Notes: generated from the letters alone by a model not told the origin. A DNA stretch of 7,415 nt from CBDUUP01 sp965370435 (GCA_965370435.1 CBDUUP010000229.1:1-7415); one strand, 5' to 3'. Shown: positions 1 to 6,226, counted from the first letter of the stretch. Program-made: numbers and translations.

Positions 1-51
1 GATGCTTTCAGCATGCAGGTCTTGAACTTACCTAACTTTTATGAAGGTCAA

Positions 52-183
52 TAAGAAACTTCAGGGTTTTGGATATGGTTTGGATTGTCGGCGCGTGACT
101 GGGCGAAGCAACGCTTCGCCCCTACGAGAGAGACGGTGTTTATTATCCACTGAACAGGGCATTTGGTATTGTGGATGTACTAC
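52..183. repeat. Dispersed hairpin repeat, copy 1 of 3
   Basis: This is the first of three diverged copies of a unit of about 130-145 bases. It opens with TAAGAAACTTCAGGGTTTTGG, carries GGCGCGTGACT followed by a perfect 9-base stem (GGGCGAAGC at 101-109, GCTTCGCCC at 113-121, loop AAC), then CCTACGAGAGAGACGGTGTTT, and ends with a CTGAACA...GTGG tail. The same order of blocks recurs at 184 and 327. No reading frame is conserved between the copies, so this is non-coding repeat DNA. Palindromes ending in CGCCCCTACG are common as dispersed intergenic elements in some Chloroflexota genomes (general recollection, not checked here). Confidence 0.7.
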
Positions 184-326
184 TAAGAAACTTTAGGAAT
201 TCTGGGCAAGGCTATGTGGGGAGGAAGGCGTTTGGGCGCACAGCAGTGCGCCCCTACGGAAGAGGGGGTGTTTCTTTTCCTCTGAACAAAGCTCTTGGCG
301 GTGTGGGGCGCTCGGAATGACATTTT
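184..326. repeat. Dispersed hairpin repeat, copy 2 of 3
   Basis: Second copy, beginning TAAGAAACTTTAGG and keeping the block order of copy 1. Its hairpin has different stem bases: GGGCGCAC at 234-241 pairs with GTGCGCCC at 246-253 around AGCA. The stem has therefore changed on both arms together while the CCCCTACGG...GTGTTT flank is retained. The 3' tail (CTGAACAAAGCTCTTGGCGGTGTGG) matches the tail of copy 1 (CTGAACAGGGCATTTGGTATTGTGG) at most positions. The compensated stem suggests that the fold, rather than the exact sequence, is what is kept. Confidence 0.65.
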
Positions 327-430
327 TAAGAAATTTCAGGGTTTTGGACGAGGTTGTGTGCGGGTTGGCGCGTGACTGGGCGACCCAACGGGGCGACCCA
401 ACGGGTCGCCCCTACGGGAGAGGAGGTGTT
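327..430. repeat. Dispersed hairpin repeat, copy 3 of 3
   Basis: Third copy, beginning TAAGAAATTTCAGGGTTTTGG with GGCGCGTGACT upstream of the stem, as in copy 1. The hairpin is GGGCGACCC (391-399), loop AAC, GGGTCGCCC (403-411). The left arm plus loop is tandemly duplicated: GGGCGACCCAACG occurs at 378-390 and again at 391-403. The CCTACGGGAGAGGAGGTGTTT flank is present, but the CTGAACA tail of copies 1 and 2 is not recognisable, so this copy looks 3'-truncated. The remaining 431-480 shows nothing I can name. Confidence 0.65.
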
Positions 431-480
431 TCGAGTTCCCCGAAATATTTTTGATTTGATGGGAATGGTTCAGAGTCCCC

Positions 481-600
481 TCACCAGCCCAGGAGGGCTT
501 TGCGGATGGTTTTGAGGGGGACGGCTTTGGCTGGGTCTTCGTTGCCCAGAGCGTGATCAATATTATCACCGGCCAGGGGATTGACCGGTCCGTCGGCTTC
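481..600 (-). pseudogene. Remnant of a second geranylgeranyl reductase gene, internally deleted
   Basis: Reading the minus strand from 600 to the TGA at 481-483 gives 39 codons. The first part, EADGPVNPLAGDNIDHAL, aligns with GEAAGLVNPLTGEGIDYAL of the intact reductase at 1730-2959 (its residues 290-308, part of the FAD pocket). It is joined directly to GNEDPAKAVPLKTIRKALLGW, which aligns with that protein's last 23 residues, GNEDAAKGISFKTIL onward. About 78 residues between these blocks in the intact gene are missing. DNA similarity is also visible: CTTTGGCTGGGTCTTCGTTGCC here against CTTTGGCTGCGTCTTCGTTGCC near 1782. No N-terminal half, start codon or ribosome site precedes it; upstream in this frame lie the stop codons of the 634-1671 gene. 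I read it as the scar of a duplicated or replaced paralogue, not a working gene. Confidence 0.75.
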
Positions 601-633
601 CGCGGATGATTGTTGGTATGAGATTGGTTATAT

Positions 634-1671
634 TTACCAGCCAACAATTGCCACAATGACAGGAGTAATTAACGACCAAAAGTAAGACCAGAGAGAGCCA
701 ATACTTATTACCGAATTGGGACTTTTTGATACGGTTTCATATAGTTCCATGAGATTTTTCAATCGGTCATAGTCTCCTTTCCCATGCTCACTATAGTCTC
801 TGTAAATTCTCGAAATCTCGTTTCGAATAGGTTTCAAACTTAACTCTTTTGCTCGCCGGATAATTTTGGACATCGAGTATTGAGGATACAAAAATGTCCA
901 TGCGCCCATAACATAGCCGATGAATATTAGGAAAATTGGAGGCCAGATATTTGCTGATCCAAAATCCGCTTGCAATGAAAATAATAAAATCAGCACCGAG
1001 CTAAACAAAATAGCAAGTAATAATGCGTAAGCTGAATACAACCAGGATAGCGCTAAAAATAAGGGAGTTTGGCTAGGGTTCACTCCATAAAACTCGATAT
1101 CAGATATGTCGCCTTGTTTTATTTGTTTTACTAATAACGGCATTATAAAAGCGCCAAATGCGCCCTGTCCTCCTCCGATGAAGGAGATAAAGAAAGCCAG
1201 GACCATGGCTTGCCCAAAGTCGAAAGGCAGCCCAATGATATTTTCCATTGTGGCCAAGGATACTAGTGTAAAAGAGGCGAAAGCAATAGATGTAAATATT
1301 TGTATCCGAGGGGACATACTAGCCTTCACCCAATCAGCCAATCTTTTTTGGGTGTTTTGAGCAATTGTTGTTGCTTCTATGGTGGAATCCAATCTATCAA
1401 GAGTTGCTTCATAGCACCAATGAAGGGCAAAGATACAAAGTGAACATATCATCGTGGCTATGAACGAAGGAACTAATACTGGTTCGATAGGAATTTGCAC
1501 TGAAAGGAATGTCAACAGCATTAAGACAAAAATAATCAAGGAAAGGATTATGTACGCTTTTATCTTTTTAGATTTAACATTCTTCGGTGAAAACAGCCAT
1601 GATCCTAGAAAATCTATTATGACTACAGATAGAATTTTTTTTCGCGCTCTTCGAAATTCATCCACGAACAT
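634..1671 (-). CDS. Multi-pass membrane protein of unknown family
   Basis: This encodes 345 residues with about six or seven hydrophobic spans, roughly at 39-59, 63-86, 123-142, 153-181, 202-233, 241-263 and 323-344. A basic N-terminal stretch (RRARKK, then KNVKSKK) precedes the first span, and a charged soluble loop at about 265-320 (RRAKELSLKPIRNE, DRLKNLMELYETV) precedes the last one, so the protein ends in the membrane at AIVGW. I see no catalytic motif, transporter signature or nucleotide-binding motif; a Gly-rich turn (FIGGGQGAFGAF, 164-175) is the most distinctive feature. The start is the ATG at 1669-1671, supported by AAAGGA eight bases upstream. The gene is visibly richer in A+T than the reductase and regulator genes and sits between an intact reductase gene and a remnant of its paralogue, which suggests acquisition or retention as a separate module. 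The function is unknown; that it is a real gene is fairly secure. Confidence 0.8.
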   Translation of the reverse strand: MFVDEFRRARKKILSVVIIDFLGSWLFSPKNVKSKKIKAYIILSLIIFVLMLLTFLSVQIPIEPVLVPSFIATMICSLCIFALHWCYEATLDRLDSTIEATTIAQNTQKRLADWVKASMSPRIQIFTSIAFASFTLVSLATMENIIGLPFDFGQAMVLAFFISFIGGGQGAFGAFIMPLLVKQIKQGDISDIEFYGVNPSQTPLFLALSWLYSAYALLLAILFSSVLILLFSLQADFGSANIWPPIFLIFIGYVMGAWTFLYPQYSMSKIIRRAKELSLKPIRNEISRIYRDYSEHGKGDYDRLKNLMELYETVSKSPNSVISIGSLWSYFWSLITPVIVAIVGW

Positions 1672-1679
1672 AGATATAA

Positions 1680-1685
1680 TCCTTT
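1680..1685 (-). promoter_or_regulatory. Ribosome binding site of the 634-1671 membrane protein
   Basis: On the minus strand AAAGGA lies eight bases before the ATG at 1671. It supports this start over any internal one. Confidence 0.6.
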
Positions 1686-1699
1686 ATCAGTAGTTATCC

Positions 1700-1729
1700 A
1701 AAATAATAACTCATTTTTGCATGAGTTTT
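1700..1729 (-). terminator. Possible intrinsic terminator after the geranylgeranyl reductase gene
   Basis: Immediately after the reductase stop codon the minus strand reads AACTCAT, a six-base loop GCAAAA, ATGAGTT, then ATTATTTT. The seven-base stem (1708-1714 with 1721-1727) is perfect but has only two G-C pairs, and the U-run is interrupted. The plus-strand side also ends in a T-run, so it could act in either direction. It is a weak candidate resting on position and symmetry. Confidence 0.4.
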
Positions 1730-2959
1730 TCAAACTAGAGAGGGAAAGAACACTTTCAGAATAGTCTTGAAAGAAATTCCTTTGGCTGCGTCTTCGTTGC
1801 CGAAGGCGATATTCACCACCAGATTTTTCAGGTATTCGTCTTTGGCGCCGGAGGAGATCAGGCGGTTGAGGATGAGCCGGTTCCCGAAGAAGAGGTCGCG
1901 CATTTTGCTGCTGTAGACGAACTGGCGCTGGAAGCGTTGGCGCAGGAGGGCGTCGTAAGGTTTCAGGCTTTGGGGGGAGAAATCTCCCTTTTTGAAGACC
2001 TCGATGAGGTGGATGGCGGCGATCTTGCCGGACTCCAGGGCGTAATCGATGCCTTCTCCGGTGAGGGGGTTGACCAGTCCGGCCGCTTCCCCGACGACCA
2101 GCGTGTGAGGGCCGTAGGTGGGGGCGGTGGGGAAATCTACCCGGAGGGGGTAGCCTTTCACCGGGCCGACCTGGCGCGCGCCGGAGAGCAGCTCCTTCAT
2201 GGGCGGGTGCTGGAGGAATTTCTGGAGGACGATCTGGGAGGTCTTGGGCATTTTGCGCGCGCCGAGGCCCACCCGGTAAAAGCCCGCGCCCAGGTTGGCG
2301 GTGGTCTCGGAGGTGGGGAAGACCCATCCATAGCCCGGCAGAGGCACTCCATCGTAACGGAAGATGATGCCTTGAGGCAGGTCGGAGATGCCTTCGTAGT
2401 AGGCGCGGGAGGCCAGCATGGTCTGGGGGCGGGTTTTGAGGATGCCGGAGCGCAGCAGGAGGGTGGGGTTTGCGCCGGTGGCGATCACGGCGATTCGGCC
2501 CCGGTAGGAGACGGATTTCCCTTTCAAAGAGCCTTTCACTTCCACGCCGGTGGAGGTGGGTTTGATGGCGTTGACCCGCACTCCGCTCTGGGAGACCGCG
2601 CCGCCTTCAAGGGCGCGTTGGTAGATGGCGTTGTCGAGTTTCAGGCGGGGGGAGACCAGGACGTAGTCCGAGAGGCCGTTGGCCTGGGGGATTGGGGCGG
2701 TCATTTTTCCGCCGTTGGGGGCGTAGAAATCTATATATTTTACTTGATGGGCGATCTGGCGGACGCGCTGGAGGATTCCCATCTGGTGGAGGACGGCGAT
2801 GGCCCGGGGGCTGAGGCCGTCCCCGCAGGTTTTGTCCCGGGGGAATTGGGCTTTGTCCAGGAGGAGGACGTTCATCCCGGTACGGGCGAGGAAGAAGGCG
2901 GCCGCCGACCCGCCTGGGCCTGCGCCGATGATGATGATGTCGTGGGGTTTTGAGTGCAT
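1730..2959 (-). CDS. Geranylgeranyl reductase family FAD-dependent oxidoreductase
   Basis: This encodes 409 residues, a normal length for the family, whose members reduce isoprenoid double bonds (geranylgeranyl chains of chlorophyll, quinones or lipids). Visible motifs in order: the dinucleotide-binding GAGPGG at 12-17 in a classic beta-alpha-beta start with acidic D35 ending strand 2; CGDGLSP at 45-51, the family signature near the flavin; ATGAN at 160-164; PGYGWVFP at 208-215, the substrate-pocket signature; and GEAAGLVNPLTGEGIDYAL at 290-308, the second FAD motif. All key positions are intact, so it should be active. The ATG at 2957-2959 is chosen because the nucleotide-binding strand starts seven residues later. 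The frame stays open to 3289, but that extension has no homology look and runs through the neighbouring gene. No Shine-Dalgarno is seen; the leader is C-rich. The substrate cannot be told from sequence; menaquinone side chain or membrane lipid are possibilities. A decayed paralogue lies at 481-600. Confidence 0.92.
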   Translation of the reverse strand: MHSKPHDIIIIGAGPGGSAAAFFLARTGMNVLLLDKAQFPRDKTCGDGLSPRAIAVLHQMGILQRVRQIAHQVKYIDFYAPNGGKMTAPIPQANGLSDYVLVSPRLKLDNAIYQRALEGGAVSQSGVRVNAIKPTSTGVEVKGSLKGKSVSYRGRIAVIATGANPTLLLRSGILKTRPQTMLASRAYYEGISDLPQGIIFRYDGVPLPGYGWVFPTSETTANLGAGFYRVGLGARKMPKTSQIVLQKFLQHPPMKELLSGARQVGPVKGYPLRVDFPTAPTYGPHTLVVGEAAGLVNPLTGEGIDYALESGKIAAIHLIEVFKKGDFSPQSLKPYDALLRQRFQRQFVYSSKMRDLFFGNRLILNRLISSGAKDEYLKNLVVNIAFGNEDAAKGISFKTILKVFFPSLV

Positions 2960-2997
2960 GGGTTGTGTGGAAGGGTTGGTAGGGTTGGATGGGTGGG
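2960..2997 (+). other. G-quadruplex-type motif opposite the reductase leader
   Basis: The plus strand has G3 runs at 2960-2962, 2973-2975, 2982-2984, 2991-2993 and 2995-2997. The last four fit G3-N6-G3-N6-G3-N1-G3, and the core is two near-identical 9-mers, GGGTTGGTA and GGGTTGGAT. It lies directly before the reductase start codon, on the template strand of that gene; the mRNA leader is therefore C-rich and has no purine-rich ribosome site. Folding is a prediction from the pattern only. Confidence 0.4.
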
Positions 2998-3041
2998 TAT
3001 ATTTTACCGCGGAATGGGGTTTGTCCCCTGGAATGTTAGAA

Positions 3042-3077
3042 TAAAAAATTAGGGACAGGCTACTCAACCTGTCCCTA
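3042..3077 (-). terminator. Intrinsic terminator of the tandem-repeat protein gene
   Basis: On the minus strand a perfect ten-base stem TAGGGACAGG / CCTGTCCCTA (arms at 3068-3077 and 3050-3059, eight-base loop) is followed by A then six Ts (3043-3049). It begins 25 bases past the stop codon of the 3102-3551 gene. Stem, loop and U-tract all fit Rho-independent termination. It separates that gene from the reductase, which therefore needs its own promoter within 2960-3041. Confidence 0.85.
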
Positions 3078-3101
3078 TTGGAACTGTAGAGATATTTCTT
3101 T

Positions 3102-3551
3102 TTATTCCCCGGCGAAGGCAGCTGCCAGACCTTGATAGCGGTCGCCCCAGGCCTGCCGTCCTGCGTCGCGTCCGAAGCCGAAGGCATCGGCAAGCGCTTG
3201 GTAGCGCAGGGTTTCGGCGTTGTTGCCGACGGTGTGGAGGTCTGCCAAGCCTTGATAGCGGTCGCCCCAGGCCTGCACACCGGAGTCATTCCCGGCGGCG
3301 AAGCGGTCTGCCATACTCTGGTAGCGGTTACCCCAGGCCACTGTGCCGGGGTCGTTCCCGGAGGCGTAGAGGTCCGCCAGGCCCTGGTAGCGAGCGGAGA
3401 GGGCGTCCATTGCGGGCTGACTGCTGCCTACAACTTCCCCGGCGGGGAAGGCAATCGCTATGGTCGTTATCACCAGGGCCAGGCTCAGGGCGAGTACGAT
3501 CACTCCAATCTTGATTCTCTTCTTGCCAGTCACTTCATTTCTGGTCTTCAT
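3102..3551 (-). CDS. Small exported or membrane-anchored protein of 22-residue tandem repeats
   Basis: The protein has 149 residues. A basic n-region (KKRIK, 10-14) leads into a hydrophobic stretch at about 15-34, which is either a signal peptide (possible cleavage near AIA-F, residue 34) or a membrane anchor. From residue 54 to the end it is repeats beginning RYQGLAD at 54, 76, 98, 116 and 138, with consensus RYQGLADLYASGNDxGxxAWGD. Units 1, 2 and 4 are 22 residues, unit 3 is 18 (AWGD missing), and unit 5 stops after 12. There are no cysteines and no catalytic motif, so a structural, binding or surface role is likelier than an enzyme; this is inference. The start is the ATG at 3549-3551, nine bases after AAAGGA; a TTG directly before it (3552-3554) is the alternative. 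It is closed by the terminator at 3042-3077 and follows the LuxR-type regulator gene. I do not recognise a named family. Confidence 0.78.
   Translation of the reverse strand: MKTRNEVTGKKRIKIGVIVLALSLALVITTIAIAFPAGEVVGSSQPAMDALSARYQGLADLYASGNDPGTVAWGNRYQSMADRFAAGNDSGVQAWGDRYQGLADLHTVGNNAETLRYQALADAFGFGRDAGRQAWGDRYQGLAAAFAGE
3105..3392 (-). repeat. In-gene tandem repeat coding for RYQGLAD units
   Basis: The 66-base units follow the 22-residue protein repeat. Two copies share an identical 27-base stretch at 3130-3156 and 3250-3276, 120 bases (40 codons) apart, while the intervening units have diverged. This points to a recent duplication or gene conversion between units 3 and 5. Confidence 0.75.
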
Positions 3552-3560
3552 CAAATTTTT

Positions 3561-3566
3561 TCCTTT
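3561..3566 (-). promoter_or_regulatory. Ribosome binding site of the tandem-repeat protein gene
   Basis: AAAGGA on the minus strand lies nine bases before the ATG at 3551 and six before the TTG at 3554. The spacing favours the ATG slightly. Confidence 0.6.
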
Positions 3567-3643
3567 CGTCTGGTTGAACCCTTTCGGGGATTATTAAACT
3601 GTATATAGGATATAGGATTTGATGAAAAATAACATCAGGTTAA

Positions 3644-3708
3644 ATGCGTATTTGGGTTGCGTAATTATATTGAGAACTAGCTGGGAGGGAACTACGCAAT
3701 ATTGCGTA
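3644..3708. promoter_or_regulatory. Candidate operator cluster: palindrome TACGCAATATTGCGTA plus half-sites
   Basis: A perfect 16-base palindrome, TACGCAATATTGCGTA, sits at 3693-3708. The half-site recurs as TTGCGTA at 3657-3663 and ATGCGTA at 3644-3650. The cluster lies in the gap between the LuxR-type regulator stop (3788) and the tandem-repeat protein start (3551), 95-155 bases upstream of the latter. A dimeric regulator could bind the palindrome; the neighbouring LuxR-domain protein is one candidate. That pairing is inference. A tandem 7-mer TATAGGA-TATAGGA (3604-3617) lies nearer the start and could overlap the promoter. Confidence 0.45.
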
Positions 3709-3787
3709 TGCGCGGGTCTTTCATCCCCCCTGGCAATGAATTGGAAAAATTAAATCTGTCTCTAAAGCGAAGGCCTGTTCATTGCTT

Positions 3788-6148
3788 CTAGGCGAGGTCA
3801 TGCTCCAGCGCGAAACGGGTGGCGGCGCTGCGAGAGTTGACCTGGATCTTGCCGTAAATGGATTGCAGGTGCTTGGAAACCGTGCGTGGGCTGATGAAGA
3901 GCTGTTCCCCTACCTGGGCGTCGGTCAGGCCGGAGGCGACCAGACGGAGAACTTCCACCTCGCGGCCGGTCAGCCCAAATTTCTCAGCGGGATCTGGGGT
4001 TGTGGAGGGAGAGGTTTCTGTCTCGCCCGGCGTGGGTTGAAGCGCCAGCGCGGTGGCTTGCTCCAGAGTGAATGCGCCGCCCTCTTGCAAGGCTGTTTCG
4101 TAAGCATCCTCTCCAAGGGCAGAACGCGCAGTTTCCAGGTAGGCGGCGTAATACTCCTGATAAGCCAGCGGCAGCAGCGAATGGATGGAGTCTCGCAAGG
4201 ATCCGACGAATCCCCATAGGCGTACCGCCGGTTGGAATCGCTTTTGCTCAATGTAGGTAGTCGCTATCCCTTCATATAAATAAGCGATTGCCAATATGTC
4301 TCCCATCTCGACGTTTATCTCCACCGACTCCCGAAAGAGGATCAGCGCCTCTTCATAATCCCCCCGAAGACGCGTCAAGTCGCCTACGCCGCCCAGTGCA
4401 AAACTAATTCCCCACTGATCCCCGATTTCCTGAAAGAAAGCCAGACATTCACGGAATAAGCCGTCGGCTTGCTCATATTCCCCTATTCTATGCTTTGCAT
4501 CGGCCAGGTAGAGGCGGTTTGTGGCAACTTTCCACTCATCTCCCAACTGGAGGAATATGGCCAGGCCTTCCTCCAATAATTCGATCACCTTCTCAAGGTT
4601 GCCAACATAATAATGCTCAATGATTCCCAAGAGGCAAAGCGCTTCCGCAACGCCCTCCTGATAATCAAGCTCCCGGGACAGTTCCAGGCTGCGATCGCAG
4701 AATGATTTCGCCTGTTTATAATTTCCCATTTCTCTTGACAGACGCGCAGCTTGAACAAGAGCGTGGGCAAAGGCTTGATCCTCTTTATTCTGCTTGTCGA
4801 GCAGCCGGTTGAGCCAGGTGAGACCTTCGGAGGCGTATCCTTGGCGCCACCAGAATTCCCCTAACTCGCAAGCCAGGTGCAGCCCGGTCTCTACCATCTC
4901 ACTTTGAAGCGACCAATCCAGGGCAAAGCGAAAGTTGTCAATCTCGAGATCCAGCCTGTTCATCCATATGATTTGCTCTGCGTACTTGAGAATCGGATGG
5001 GCCTTCTGGGCCAATTCAAGATAATGGTTTAGATGCCGGTTGCGTAGTTGGACCTGTTCGCCGGATTCGGATAATTTATCAAGCGCAAATAGATGGATGG
5101 GATTCAACATCCGGTAGCTGGTTTCCTCACTCGGTATAACCATAACCAGGGACTTATCCACAAGATTGGATAATAAATCGAGTACCTCATTAGAGGGCAG
5201 AACGAACTGAGCAACTTCCGTATCCCCTCCTGAACAGACCGCTTCAATATCGTCCATCAAGAATCGGCCTGCAAAAACCGCCAGACGGCGGAACAGAACC
5301 TGCTCTCGCTCGTTGAGCAGGCCATAGCTCCAGTCCATGCTGGCTTGCAGCGTCTGCTGGCGGGACTCCACTGTAGAGCCTCCCCGGGTGAGTAAACGCA
5401 GGCTGTCTTCCAAATACTCGGCGATCTGCGGCAGGCTCAATATCCGCACCCGCGCGGCGGCCAGTTCGACGGCCAGGGGGATGCCATCCAGCAGAAGACA
5501 GACCCGAGCGATTGCCGGGGCCAACTTGGCGTCTACTTGAAAAGAGGGTTGAAAGGCCCTGGCGCGCTCGATGAAAAGCTGAACTGCCTCGGAACGAACC
5601 AGTTCTTCGAGATTCGATGACTGGTTTTTATCCGGCAAGGACAAAGGATGCACCTGATAGACCATTTCGCCGGGGACGCCCAGAGGCTCACGGCTGGAAG
5701 CCAAAACCCGCAGGTTGGGACAGGTGAGCAGCAGCCCGGCGATCAATTCAGCGCAGGCCTGCAGGAGGTGTTCGCAGTTATCCAGCACCAACAGCAACGC
5801 TTTCTGCTCCAAGTGTTCCTGGAGGGTTTCCGATCTGGTCTTGGATCCCTCGCCGCGTAATCCGAAGGTCGAAGAGATTTTTAGCGCCACTAGCTCGGGT
5901 TCAAAAATCGAACCCAATTCCACCAACCAGATCCCATCCTCGAAATCATCCGGCATCTGGGAGGCGACTTCCAGGCCCAGCCGCGTTTTTCCTACTCCCC
6001 CGGCTCCGGTCAGGGTCAGCAAGCGGGTCTCCCCGATCAATTGGGTCAGCTCCTCCACCTCCCGTTCACGACCGATGAAACTGGTCAACTGGACAGGGAG
6101 ATTGTGAGAAGCTGGGCCTAATGGGTGAGAATGATCTAAATCGGGCAT
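3788..6148 (-). CDS. LuxR-type transcriptional regulator with N-terminal STAND ATPase and TPR middle
   Basis: This encodes 786 residues. The N-terminus (NLPVQLTSFIGRERE, 16-30) is the usual lead-in of predicted STAND/AAA-type ATPases. It is followed by Walker A GAGGVGKT at 48-55, Walker B LLLVLDNCEH at 118-127, LASSREPLGVPGE at 149-161 and the DGIPLAVELAA motif at 221-231. The middle (about 370-660) is helical with repeated A/L/Y/G patterns typical of TPR-like sensor regions. The C-terminal 63 residues (724-786) are a full LuxR helix-turn-helix: LTGREVEVLRLVASG, then LFISPRTVSKHLQSIYGKI. In known family members such as MalT, ligand and ATP binding drive oligomerisation and DNA binding; the ligand here is unknown. 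No receiver domain is present, so it is not a classic two-component regulator. The ATG at 6146-6148 has only a distant AGGA upstream. Likely targets include the next gene downstream, but that is inference. Confidence 0.93.
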   Translation of the reverse strand: MPDLDHSHPLGPASHNLPVQLTSFIGREREVEELTQLIGETRLLTLTGAGGVGKTRLGLEVASQMPDDFEDGIWLVELGSIFEPELVALKISSTFGLRGEGSKTRSETLQEHLEQKALLLVLDNCEHLLQACAELIAGLLLTCPNLRVLASSREPLGVPGEMVYQVHPLSLPDKNQSSNLEELVRSEAVQLFIERARAFQPSFQVDAKLAPAIARVCLLLDGIPLAVELAAARVRILSLPQIAEYLEDSLRLLTRGGSTVESRQQTLQASMDWSYGLLNEREQVLFRRLAVFAGRFLMDDIEAVCSGGDTEVAQFVLPSNEVLDLLSNLVDKSLVMVIPSEETSYRMLNPIHLFALDKLSESGEQVQLRNRHLNHYLELAQKAHPILKYAEQIIWMNRLDLEIDNFRFALDWSLQSEMVETGLHLACELGEFWWRQGYASEGLTWLNRLLDKQNKEDQAFAHALVQAARLSREMGNYKQAKSFCDRSLELSRELDYQEGVAEALCLLGIIEHYYVGNLEKVIELLEEGLAIFLQLGDEWKVATNRLYLADAKHRIGEYEQADGLFRECLAFFQEIGDQWGISFALGGVGDLTRLRGDYEEALILFRESVEINVEMGDILAIAYLYEGIATTYIEQKRFQPAVRLWGFVGSLRDSIHSLLPLAYQEYYAAYLETARSALGEDAYETALQEGGAFTLEQATALALQPTPGETETSPSTTPDPAEKFGLTGREVEVLRLVASGLTDAQVGEQLFISPRTVSKHLQSIYGKIQVNSRSAATRFALEHDLA

Positions 6149-6226
6149 ACGATGCGAATAATCCTATGGCAGAGGCGCTGCCTGGGCGGGTAAATATTCA
6201 GCGCATATTTTTTGGGAGGATGTGTA

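Noticed and set aside
52..430. CRISPR-like array
   Set aside because: The repeated units are too long, diverged and few, each is palindromic internally, and there are no regular spacers or cas genes.
336..656. Minus-strand frame of 106 codons
   Set aside because: It crosses a hairpin repeat, the reductase remnant in another frame and the end of the membrane gene; low-complexity Pro/Ser/Lys sequence without any motif.
1623..2327. Minus-strand frame of 234 codons overlapping the reductase and membrane genes
   Set aside because: Arg/Pro-rich composition typical of an out-of-frame reading; the reductase frame carries all the motifs.
1937..2953. Long plus-strand open frame of 338 codons
   Set aside because: It is fully antisense to the geranylgeranyl reductase, is rich in Gly, Ala, Asp and Glu as expected for a high-GC shadow frame, and shows no family motif.
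2960..3289. N-terminal extension of the reductase to an upstream ATG
   Set aside because: The extra 110 residues run through the terminator and the out-of-frame repeat gene, and the FAD-binding strand must be near the N-terminus.
3733..3785. Inverted repeat GCAATGAA / TTCATTGC after the regulator gene
   Set aside because: The arms are only eight bases with a loop of about 37 and no U-tract, so it is not a convincing terminator; I see no clear terminator for the regulator.
6149..6226. Hairpin GGCAG-AGGCG-CTGCC (6169-6183) before the regulator as a riboswitch or terminator
   Set aside because: A five-base stem with no U-tract and no recognisable aptamer; likely chance.
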